Source: Terriglobales bacterium (GTDB taxonomy: Bacteria > Acidobacteriota > Terriglobia > Terriglobales > Acidobacteriaceae). Taken from it: a stretch of DNA of 64,000 nt. The position numbers and the translations under genes were made by a program. Below the pieces are notes generated by a model that was given only the letters and a program-made list of their open reading frames with translations, did no database searches and was not told where the DNA came from. The stretch is taken from contig JAICXB010000020.1 of the NCBI GenBank assembly GCA_025980765.1, positions 1 to 64,000 of the forward strand, written 5' to 3'. This document shows, one piece after another, positions 28,033 to 35,063 of the stretch. Each line of letters opens with the position of its first letter. Position 1 is the first letter of the stretch.

Positions 28033-28524
28033 CTACTGTGAGCCGCTCATTAACGGCGCCAGCAGTGCCTGTACTTTGTCATAGTTCTGCTCGAGGAAGG
28101 CGGCGTTCTCTGGCGAGATCGTGTCTGGATACTGCTTGATCGCGCCTTGCTTCTTCATCTGCACCGCCATAACGTCGCCGACGAGGGCTCCGGTCATGAC
28201 CATAAAATCGTGTGGCTTGAGGCCGGCGCCGCGAATGTCGGCGGCCGCGTGGCCACAGTTGGCGATGATTTTGTCGCCTTCAGCGAGGGTCTTGGCGTTT
28301 CCTGGGGGATTGTCCTTGAGGCAAGTGGCAGTGGGATCGTTGCTCAGCGCCTTAAAGGCAGCGACGTACTTCTGAATGTTGTCCATGCTCAGGCGATAGT
28401 CGCGCATTTCTTTCAGATCCGGATCGTTCTCGGCTGTTTGCGCGTGCCGGCTTGCCTGCTGTGCTGCGGTAAAGGAAGCGCCGGCAAAGGCCAGCGCCAG
28501 TGCTAAACCAGCAATCTTCTTCAT
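28033..28524 (-). CDS. Secreted protein of unknown function
   Basis: This 163-residue product has a signal peptide (MKKIAGLALALAFAGASFTAAQQ). The helical mature part contains EMRDYRLSMDNIQKYVAAFKAL, a Cys pair (ATCLKDN, IANCGHA) and HDFMVMTGALVGDVMAVQMKKQGAIKQYPDTISPENAAFLEQNYDKV. The pattern is common in Acidobacterial periplasmic proteins, but no family function is known. The ATG at 28524 gives the clean signal peptide. Confidence 0.75.
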   Translation of the reverse strand: MKKIAGLALALAFAGASFTAAQQASRHAQTAENDPDLKEMRDYRLSMDNIQKYVAAFKALSNDPTATCLKDNPPGNAKTLAEGDKIIANCGHAAADIRGAGLKPHDFMVMTGALVGDVMAVQMKKQGAIKQYPDTISPENAAFLEQNYDKVQALLAPLMSGSQ

Positions 28525-28565
28525 GGGAGTTCTCCGTGTACGGCCTGGGCTAATGAGTCGCCAAC

Positions 28566-28585
28566 CCATCCGCTATCGCGGATGG
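28566..28585. repeat. Family F hairpin (CCATCCGC-TATC-GCGGATGG)
   Basis: Perfect 8-bp arms around TATC, located between the secreted protein gene and the TlpA gene. It belongs to the same family as 19716-19778 and 38105-38168. Confidence 0.6.
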
Positions 28586-28653
28586 AACTGACGCCGGCAA
28601 CAGGACTAATGGAGCGGCACTCTACACCGTATCCGCGATGCTATGCAAGCGGA

Positions 28654-29187
28654 TCATCTCGCTTCGAGGAGCTTTTTCACCTCGTCTTCAACCGTTTTTG
28701 TGTATTCGAAGCCAATGACCTTCTTGCGCAGTATTCCGCGCCGATCATAGAGCAGCGTCGTTGGCAAGCCTTCAATGCCGCCAAACTTCTTGATCAGCCC
28801 GTCGGTTGCCACGACCAGCGGATAATGAACGCCGATCTTCCTCGCAAAGCTGCGCGGGTCCTCGGTGTCTGCCATGGTGTTGAGCTTCAGACCGACCACA
28901 GCGAAGCCGCGCCTTCCATATTGCTCTGCCAGCCTCTGATAACCAGGCATTTCCTGCTTACAGGGCTGACACCAGGTGGCCCAGAAGTCGATGAGGACTA
29001 CTTTTCCCCGGAGATTGGCTGAGGAAATTCGAGCGCCGTCAAGATCCTCGGCGGAAAACGACGGCAGCCGCGAGCCGATCTCTCCCGCAGCGACCCTCGT
29101 CTTTTTTTCAGGAGAACTTAATCGGGACTGGCAGGCTCCTGCCAGCGCGACAGTGATGCACAACAGCAGAACAAATCGGCTGAACAT
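28654..29187 (-). CDS. TlpA/ResA-type thioredoxin, envelope-anchored
   Basis: This 177-residue thiol-disulfide oxidoreductase has an N-terminal hydrophobic segment ending LAGAC, which could be a lipobox. The redoxin fold shows GKVVLIDFWATWCQPCKQEMPGYQRLAEQYG, with active-site CxxC (WCQPC) near residue 75, and the cis-Pro loop GLPTTLLYDRRG. Its ATG directly follows the TAA of the HMA protein gene with no gap, so the two are translated from one mRNA. By position it could reduce the selenenyl or disulfide form of that protein; this is inference. It is the last gene of the operon starting at 31105. Confidence 0.9.
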   Translation of the reverse strand: MFSRFVLLLCITVALAGACQSRLSSPEKKTRVAAGEIGSRLPSFSAEDLDGARISSANLRGKVVLIDFWATWCQPCKQEMPGYQRLAEQYGRRGFAVVGLKLNTMADTEDPRSFARKIGVHYPLVVATDGLIKKFGGIEGLPTTLLYDRRGILRKKVIGFEYTKTVEDEVKKLLEAR

Positions 29188-29730
29188 TTATTCCTTTTTC
29201 TGCACTTCCTTGTTTTCCACCTGTAAGACCAGCAGTTGAAAAGTATTCGGAGGCTTCGGTTTCTTTTGCCCCGGTGGTTTTTTGTATAGCTGTCCTCGCA
29301 CGGTAACTTCAGTGGGCGTTCCGGCAAGAGATTCCAGTCCTTTGGACAAGTCGTTGGGCGCGAACGCAAACGACTGGCTCGGAGTCACCTGCAACGCCAA
29401 AGCGCCGGTCTGATCCTTTACGATCTTGCCGCGGGCGGTGATGTCCATCTCCGCCGCGGTGACACCGCTGTCATAGGTGGCCTTCAGAAGCTGGGCCGGA
29501 TCGATCTGCCCATCTTCCTTCGGTGTAATGTCTACTTTGCCGTCGATCAAGCTGACTTCTACATTTTGAACGCCAGACTGGCGCCCGAGGTGCTGCTTCA
29601 CCCCGTAGGCTCAAAAGTTTCAGGTCATGCCTTCGACGCGCATTTCGATGTGCTTGATCTGCGCGGTCGCGACCGGCACCACCACCGACGAGCCGAGCAG
29701 GACCAGCATTGCGAGTGCTTTGAATTTCAT
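29188..29730 (-). CDS. Secreted HMA-domain protein, probable double selenoprotein (Sec37, Sec40; UxxU)
   Basis: A signal peptide (MKFKALAMLVLLGSSVVVPVATAQ) precedes a heavy-metal-associated fold: IEMRVEGMT, TGA, N, F, TGA, AYGVKQHLGRQSGVQNVEVSLIDGKVDI. In HMA domains this motif is GMTCxxC...V; both cysteines are TGA codons here (29622-29620 and 29613-29611), in one uninterrupted frame. A C-terminal region follows (about residues 100-180, with AEMDITARGKIVKDQ and TEVTVRGQLYKKP). The reconstructed length is 180 residues. AAGGAG precedes the ATG. A SECIS-like hairpin lies at 29568-29586. Stop-codon usage elsewhere argues against a changed genetic code. The likely role is binding a soft metal or acting as a diselenol redox site in the envelope. 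Confidence 0.85.
29568..29586 (-). promoter_or_regulatory. Candidate bacterial SECIS element of the HMA protein
   Basis: On the mRNA, GGGCGCCA pairs with TGGCGTTC (8 bp including two G-U pairs) around the loop GUC, whose first base is G. The stem begins 24 nt and the loop 32 nt after the second UGA. The first UGA lies 9 nt further upstream. One hairpin serving both UGAs is conceivable. Confidence 0.6.
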
Positions 29731-29743
29731 TGCTTCTCCTTTG

Positions 29744-30682
29744 CTAACGATGAAGACGAAACTGTTGTGTAATTCCAAAACTGACGTGCCGGCGCACCGG
29801 CATGAAAGTTGCGCCGGTCGTATGCGCCACATCCCAATCCACGCCCAGCCAAACGTGCATGCCGGGCCGCACGCCGACATAACTGGCGATTCCCGCCAGC
29901 AACGCGTCACCACCACTTCCGGGCTGAGTGACTCCTGTAATGCGATCATCCTGAGAGTATCGCCATGTGAGCACAGGACCGATAAACCACTCTCGCACTG
30001 CATCCTTCGATTCATACGGACGGTAGGACAGCCAAAAGCGCGATTCCACATCATCGCCGAGGCGCATCGCGCGTGTGCCCTGCGAGCGCAAGAACGAATG
30101 CAAATCTTCGTCGGCTACCAGGCGCCTGAGGTTGAACAGGCCGGTGTACGTAAAGTTGCCGGATAAATACAAATCGGTTGATCCGGAGCCTGGCTGCAAA
30201 CCTGCGGGCAAACGATTTCCTCTGTTATCGCTGAAGTGAGTCTGACCGGTCGGAAGTTTCGGGCCTACTGTAACCGATGCCTGAGTAGTGCCTCGCGGTG
30301 AGTCATGCCGAAGAAATCGGTACTTCATGAGCACCATTGCGTCGCCCAGGCCGGTTCCGCCGATCGTCGTTCCTGCCGAGTCGAAGTGATTCGTGACGAT
30401 CGGAACCAGGACAGTTAAATCGAAGTCCGGATGAAAGCCCCAGGTGAAATTGAAATAGCCCTCATGCGACAGCGACGGGCGAGCTGTAGGCGCGATATTG
30501 CCCGACGTTGTTCCATTCATCTCCCCACGAGTGTTGATTACCGAGTTGTAGGAAATGAATGCGCCGCCCGGAAACAGCGGTGGAGCAGTTTCCGGAGCAG
30601 CGCCTTGTGCTTTGGCCGCGCTTATGAAACCAAACAGCAGCACGAACGTAAGCGACGCAATGGTGAAGCAGAAACTTCGCAT
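29744..30682 (-). CDS. Outer-membrane beta-barrel transporter-like protein
   Basis: This 312-residue secreted protein has a signal peptide (RSFCFTIASLTFVLLFGFISAAKAQ). The rest alternates aromatic and Gly-rich beta strands (HEGYFNFTWGFHPDFDLTVLVPIVTNHF, GLGDAMVLMKYRFL, GPKLPTGQTHFS, LYLSGNFTYTGLFNLRR) and ends HVSFGITQQFRLHR with a terminal basic residue. This resembles the MetA-pathway phenol-degradation/transporter barrel group. It sits 13 nt upstream of the HMA selenoprotein gene in the same operon, suggesting an outer-membrane channel for the same substrate. The ATG at 30682 was chosen for its signal peptide and GGAA site. Confidence 0.75.
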   Translation of the reverse strand: MRSFCFTIASLTFVLLFGFISAAKAQGAAPETAPPLFPGGAFISYNSVINTRGEMNGTTSGNIAPTARPSLSHEGYFNFTWGFHPDFDLTVLVPIVTNHFDSAGTTIGGTGLGDAMVLMKYRFLRHDSPRGTTQASVTVGPKLPTGQTHFSDNRGNRLPAGLQPGSGSTDLYLSGNFTYTGLFNLRRLVADEDLHSFLRSQGTRAMRLGDDVESRFWLSYRPYESKDAVREWFIGPVLTWRYSQDDRITGVTQPGSGGDALLAGIASYVGVRPGMHVWLGVDWDVAHTTGATFMPVRRHVSFGITQQFRLHR

Positions 30683-30748
30683 GAATCCGTTCCTTTCCCG
30701 GAAAACACAAATACGCATTGCCGTGAGGCGGGCGAGAAAGGGAAAGAA

Positions 30749-31105
30749 TCAGATTCTTAGGACAGTGGTGGAAGCACTCGGTGGCACAGGTGGAGAAGCC
30801 GCGATGACGGTATTGTTTGTGAACTGCAGTTGCCTTCCGAGGTCGGCAGCGGTGAAAGCAAGCGCTTCAGTAGCAACAAAGTTTTGTTCGCTCACGCTGG
30901 CGGTAAGCACCGCAGGTTGTGTACCAGACTGGATCTTCTCGCAGCAGGAGTGATTGCTCATATTGCTGCAAGCGCCGGCCATGGCTTTGCAACAGGCTTG
31001 CTCTGCCGCGGTTAGAGATTGGCTGAAACAACGCAAGGCAGGAGCAGCCGTCCACAGGAGCAACATCAGGACCACGAGTGTGGAGCGCGCCTTCACTTCC
31101 GCCAT
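30749..31105 (-). CDS. Cys-rich secreted protein, first gene of the selenoprotein operon
   Basis: This 118-residue product has a hydrophobic N-terminus (VKARSTLVVLMLLLWTAAPALRCFSQ). A cysteine/methionine/histidine cluster follows: EQACCKAMAGACSNMSNHSCCEKIQ (about residues 35-58). The tail is Ser/Pro-rich. Such CCxxM..C..M...CC clusters appear in small proteins beside copper-handling genes, so metal binding is plausible. It starts the leftward operon, 66 nt upstream of the barrel gene. The ATG at 31105 was chosen because the longer open frame lacks any signal peptide. Confidence 0.65.
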   Translation of the reverse strand: MAEVKARSTLVVLMLLLWTAAPALRCFSQSLTAAEQACCKAMAGACSNMSNHSCCEKIQSGTQPAVLTASVSEQNFVATEALAFTAADLGRQLQFTNNTVIAASPPVPPSASTTVLRI

Positions 31106-31255
31106 AGTATCAAAATCGATGAAAGAGCGATGGGTTCGGCCCAACCGCTGTTCCGCGCCACTACTTCCGCGTAGCAACCATCTGGCATCTCCACGACTTA
31201 TGCGAGCGTCTTGCCAAATAGACGAATTTTTTGCACAAGTTTGAAGGAGAAACAG

Positions 31256-31834
31256 ATGGCCCTGCCACAACGACGCGATGAGTTTGAGAACAATGAAGCA
31301 CAGCTTCGAGAACTGAATCGGGAACGGCTGATTGAGGCGCGCCGCAGTGCTGGCTTCGGCTGGATGTGGCTGTGGTGGCTGTTCTTTATCGTGATCATCT
31401 TTGGATGGTTCGGCGGTTGGGGCTACGGCGGATATGGCGGCTGGTGGGGTTGGGGTGGACAACGCGCCGTCCCGGTACAATCTGCGAACACAAATTCAAA
31501 CGCTATTCTCGGAGCTACTAACCGGCAGGCCTTCTTAGGAAAGAACATTGAACTTACCAACTCCCAGGTTCTACATGGAGTGAGTGACAACGTGCTCTGG
31601 GTGGGGCCGCGCGACGAGCAATCGCTTCTGGTGGTACTCAGTGGGGCCGCCAATACGACAAAGAACGCCGGAGTGGGAAATGGCGACCAGGTCAATGTGA
31701 CTGGAACGGTAGAGAAGGCGCCCTCGGCCGAGCAGGCAAAGCAGCAATGGCATCTTAATGACGATGGAGCGAAAAGGCTGGAGCAGCAGGGCGTTTACCT
31801 ATCGGCTTCGCAAGTGGAGAAGGTGAACCGCTGA
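31256..31834 (+). CDS. Single-pass membrane protein of unknown function
   Basis: This is a 192-residue product preceded by GAAGGAG. A charged N-terminus (about residues 1-33) leads into one strongly hydrophobic Trp-rich helix (WMWLWWLFFIVIIFGWFGGW) and a Gly/Trp/Tyr-rich linker. A soluble domain follows (about 95-180): GKNIELTNSQVLHGVSDNVLWVGPRDEQSLLVVLSG ... NVTGTVEKAPSAEQAKQQWHL, resembling an OB-like fold. It is divergent from the selenoprotein operon, about 150 bp away. Its function is unknown. Confidence 0.75.
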   Translation: MALPQRRDEFENNEAQLRELNRERLIEARRSAGFGWMWLWWLFFIVIIFGWFGGWGYGGYGGWWGWGGQRAVPVQSANTNSNAILGATNRQAFLGKNIELTNSQVLHGVSDNVLWVGPRDEQSLLVVLSGAANTTKNAGVGNGDQVNVTGTVEKAPSAEQAKQQWHLNDDGAKRLEQQGVYLSASQVEKVNR

Positions 31835-31894
31835 GTCTTTAGTTGCCGGCAAATTGTACTGCTCCAATTACGAGCAATCTATTGGAGGCAAAAA

Positions 31895-31928
31895 GTGTGA
31901 GGGCACGACCTCGGTCGTGCCCTCACAC
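31895..31928. terminator. 16-bp perfect hairpin
   Basis: GTGTGAGGGCACGACC pairs completely with GGTCGTGCCCTCACAC around a 2-nt loop. It lies 60 nt after the membrane protein gene. It may act as a terminator or be a dispersed palindrome; no long T-tract follows. Confidence 0.5.
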
Positions 31929-32107
31929 TTGTCTCGGCTCAAATGTAGATCTTCTAAGCTCCTGGAAACCTTCTTCGCGAGCATCTTCAAGTCCGCCGAA
32001 AGACGCCCGAGGGCGGACAACGGTCCTTAAAGTCGCGATCAAGCCTGCTGAGCACTGTCTTTGATTTGCTCGGCGCCATCTAATCAGGAAATCGATCGCG
32101 AGGCAGA

Positions 32108-32746
32108 ATGCACTGGCTCTATCACACCATTCGATACACGCTTGCTCACTGGGGATATTGGGCCGTTTTGGGCGGACTGCTTGGCGAAAATGCCGGGCTG
32201 CCAGTTCCCGGTGAAACCATTCTCATGTTTGCCAGCTTTCTCGCCCACAAAGCAACTCACCTTCGCCTGGCTTGGGTAATTGCCATCGGCATTGGCGCTG
32301 CGGTAATGGGAGACAACCTGGGTTTCCTGTTGGGACGCAAGCTGGGCAAACGCCTGATCCGGTGGATCCAGCATGTGTTTCGTCTGGATGACGATGACAT
32401 CGGCGCGGCCAGGGACCAGTTTAAGCGTCACGGCGCAGCCACTGTTTTCTGGGCCCGCTATATCTTTGGTCTGCGTACGGTCGCCGGACCTCTTGCGGGA
32501 GTAATGGGCATGGAATGGAAGGAATTTGCGATCTATAACGCGCTCGGCGGCGCTACCTGGGTCACTTCGATGGCATTGATTGGCTATGCTTTTGCCAATC
32601 AGTTCGAGACCCTGCTGGGCTACTTCGAGAAGGCCTCGTGGGCCCTGGCGGCCGGGCTCTTCACCTTCGGATATTTCCTGTGGCGGCGCCAGAAGAAACA
32701 TTTCAAGCAGCACAAGCGGAGCGAAGCTCACCAACCGGCCGCATGA
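32108..32746 (+). CDS. DedA family membrane protein
   Basis: This 212-residue inner-membrane protein belongs to the DedA/SNARE-associated family. It has GENAGLPVPGETILMFASFLAHK near residues 25-47, the re-entrant-loop region GDNLGFLLGRKLGKRLI, and FWARYIFGLRTVAGPLAGVMGMEWKEFAIYNALGGATWV with the conserved arginine. Five to six hydrophobic segments are present. Characterised DedA proteins flip undecaprenyl phosphate or phospholipids; which lipid is handled here is unknown. The C-terminal tail is Lys/His-rich. Confidence 0.9.
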   Translation: MHWLYHTIRYTLAHWGYWAVLGGLLGENAGLPVPGETILMFASFLAHKATHLRLAWVIAIGIGAAVMGDNLGFLLGRKLGKRLIRWIQHVFRLDDDDIGAARDQFKRHGAATVFWARYIFGLRTVAGPLAGVMGMEWKEFAIYNALGGATWVTSMALIGYAFANQFETLLGYFEKASWALAAGLFTFGYFLWRRQKKHFKQHKRSEAHQPAA

Positions 32747-32823
32747 GCTCGCTATTCATTATGACCTGAACGGTTATTCTGCACCATTCATGAAGTATGG
32801 AGACCTTGTGCAAACCGTATGCT

Positions 32824-33002
32824 CTGTCATCCTGAAGCGCTTCTTTTGCGCGAAGGATCTCGTGATGTGTTTCCGACGGAACTGGGGTGTGTGACTCTTC
32901 GGCCCATGCTGCTTGATCATTGCCGAGGAGCCACGCAGCAGCAACTAAGTCCGACATATCGCGGGAGATCCTTCGCGCAAAAGCAGCGCTTCAGGATGAC
33001 AG
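32824..33002. repeat. MITE-like element, family D (CTGTCATCCTGAAG), copy 2
   Basis: About 179 bp with near-perfect terminal inverted repeats of about 37 bp (one or two mismatches), starting CTGTCATCCTGAAGCGCT and containing TTTTGCGCGAAGGATCT. It fills much of the 32747-33191 gap, which shows no gene. Confidence 0.8.
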
Positions 33003-33191
33003 TTTTTGCAAAGCTCAGCTAACCGTGATTGGTGCGCCAGAGATCAGCAGCACTCATTCGTAGTCAACCCGCTCACCGTGCCCGCTATCTACTCAATAGT
33101 GAGACATCATCCATTTCTTTACCGAACAACCAAATCCTCCATTCACCTGTGTTGAGCCCGGTGCGCGGAGCGCCCGGCTCAAGGAGAGCTC

Positions 33192-35063
33192 ATGACGATC
33201 TCAGATGCGGTAGTACACACGTTAATCGATTGGGGCGTAGAAGTCGTTTTCGGCCTGCCTGGCGACGGAATCAACGGATTCATGGAAGCGTTGCGCAAGG
33301 CGCAAGGAAAAATTCGCTACGTCCACATGCGGCATGAAGAGGCTGCGGCGATGGCGGCATCGGGATATGCGAAGTTCACAGGCAAACTGGGAGTGTGCTT
33401 CTCAACCGCTGCACCCGGCGCGATCCACATGTTGAACGGCCTTTATGACGCGAAGATCGATCAGGCGCCGGTGCTGGCCATCACCGGCATGACCTATCAC
33501 GACCTGATCGGTACGCACTATCTCCAGGACATGAACCAGGACTACCTGTTTCAGGACGTGGCTATCTACAACCAGCGCATCATGGGTCCGGCGCATGTGG
33601 AGAATGTGGTGAACCTTGCCTGCCGCGCATCCCTTAGTCATCGTGCGGTTTCCCATATCTGCATTCCCATCGACTATCAAATTGCGGAGATGTCGGAGCA
33701 GAAGCGCTCGCATCGCAATCTGTCCGGACATGAATCGGAAGCCTTTACTGTGCCCAAGCGCATTCCGGAGCGCGCGCAATTGGAAAAGGCAGCGGCGATG
33801 TTTCGCGGCAAAAGAAAGATTGCCATCCTGGCGGGCGCCGGCGCGCGCGGCGCGCGCGAAGAACTGGAGCAGACGGCAGAGCGTCTCGGGGCGCCGGTGG
33901 TCAAGGCGCTGCTGGGGAAAGACTGCCTCCCCGATGACAGTCCGTACTGTGTCGGCGGCACCGGCGTAGTGGGCACACGGCCCTCCTGGAACGCATTCAA
34001 GGAATGCGACGCGCTGCTGATCGTCGGCAGCTCGTTTCCCTATATCGAATTTCTTCCCAAACCGGGACAAGCTGCAGGGGTGCAGATTGACGATAAGCCG
34101 GAGCGGATTGGACTGCGCTATCCCGTCGATGTCGGCCTGGTTGGCGACGCGAAGTCTACCCTGCGCGAGTTGCTGGCTTTCCTGCCGCGCAACAAAGATC
34201 GCGGATTCCTGAAGAAAGCGCAGAAGGAGGCGCGAGAGTGGTGGTCGCTGATGGAAGAGCGCGGCACGCGCCGCGACCAGCCGATGAAGCCGCAGGTGAT
34301 TACCTGGAATTTGTCGAAGCTGCTCAAAGATGATGCCATCGTCTGCGGAGACTCGGGCACCGTGACTACCTGGATCGCGCGCATGATGCTGCGCAAGAAC
34401 CAGAAGTTCTCCTTCAGTGGAACACTGTGCAGCATGGCTGCTGGGTTGCCTTACGCCATCGGAGCGCAGATCGCCTACCCGCGGCGGCAAGTGGTCGCCT
34501 TCACTGGAGATGGTTCGCTGAGCATGATGATGGGCGATCTTGCCACGCTCGCTCAGCACAAGCTGCCGGTAAAGCTAATCGTGGTGAAGAACAACACGCT
34601 GGGGCTAATCAAGTGGGAGCAGATGGTCTTCCTTGGCAATCCCGAATACGGCGTTGAACTCGCGCCCATCGATTTCGTCAAAGTCGCGGAGGCCTGCGGA
34701 GTGAAGGCTTTCCATATCGAAGAAGCCAAACATTGTCACGATCAGCTTAGAGAGGCCCTCAACATGGATGGTCCGGCGGTGATCGAGTGCGTGGTCGATC
34801 CGCATGAGCCGCCACTGCCGCCGGTGATTACCAGCCGCCAGGCAAAGCATCTGGGTGAGGCGCTGGCGCGCGGCGATCGCAATCGCGTACCGATTGGGCT
34901 CACCATCGGCCGCGACATGCTGGATGAATCCACCTTCGAGGCAAGTCCATACGGCGCCGGCGCGCGCGTGCTTGGTATCCACCACGAGAAAGAAGGAGAG
35001 AAGGAGCTGGAACACGCAAGAAAGGGCGGACGCAATGGCGACACTCGTCACAATAAATCCTAG
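33192..35063 (+). CDS. ThDP-dependent enzyme, pyruvate oxidase/acetolactate synthase-like
   Basis: This 623-residue three-domain ThDP enzyme is preceded by AAGGAGAGCTC. The pyrimidine domain shows VHTLIDWGVEVVFGLPGDGINGFMEAL with the catalytic Glu in HMRHEEAAAMAASGYAKFTGKLGVCF. The PP domain shows GDGSLSMMMGDLATLAQHKLPVKLIVVKNNTLGLIKWEQ. Overall it is closest to the PoxB-like group, which converts pyruvate to acetate/acetyl phosphate. Its C-terminus overlaps the FAD/Fe-S oxidoreductase gene by 29 nt, so they are likely coexpressed and may pass electrons or products between them. The substrate is not certain. Confidence 0.85.
   Translation: MTISDAVVHTLIDWGVEVVFGLPGDGINGFMEALRKAQGKIRYVHMRHEEAAAMAASGYAKFTGKLGVCFSTAAPGAIHMLNGLYDAKIDQAPVLAITGMTYHDLIGTHYLQDMNQDYLFQDVAIYNQRIMGPAHVENVVNLACRASLSHRAVSHICIPIDYQIAEMSEQKRSHRNLSGHESEAFTVPKRIPERAQLEKAAAMFRGKRKIAILAGAGARGAREELEQTAERLGAPVVKALLGKDCLPDDSPYCVGGTGVVGTRPSWNAFKECDALLIVGSSFPYIEFLPKPGQAAGVQIDDKPERIGLRYPVDVGLVGDAKSTLRELLAFLPRNKDRGFLKKAQKEAREWWSLMEERGTRRDQPMKPQVITWNLSKLLKDDAIVCGDSGTVTTWIARMMLRKNQKFSFSGTLCSMAAGLPYAIGAQIAYPRRQVVAFTGDGSLSMMMGDLATLAQHKLPVKLIVVKNNTLGLIKWEQMVFLGNPEYGVELAPIDFVKVAEACGVKAFHIEEAKHCHDQLREALNMDGPAVIECVVDPHEPPLPPVITSRQAKHLGEALARGDRNRVPIGLTIGRDMLDESTFEASPYGAGARVLGIHHEKEGEKELEHARKGGRNGDTRHNKS

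Noticed and set aside
31895-31928. Recombination or origin site at the 16-bp palindrome
   Set aside because: It is a simple hairpin after a gene with no associated recombinase or iterated boxes; a terminator or dispersed palindrome fits better.
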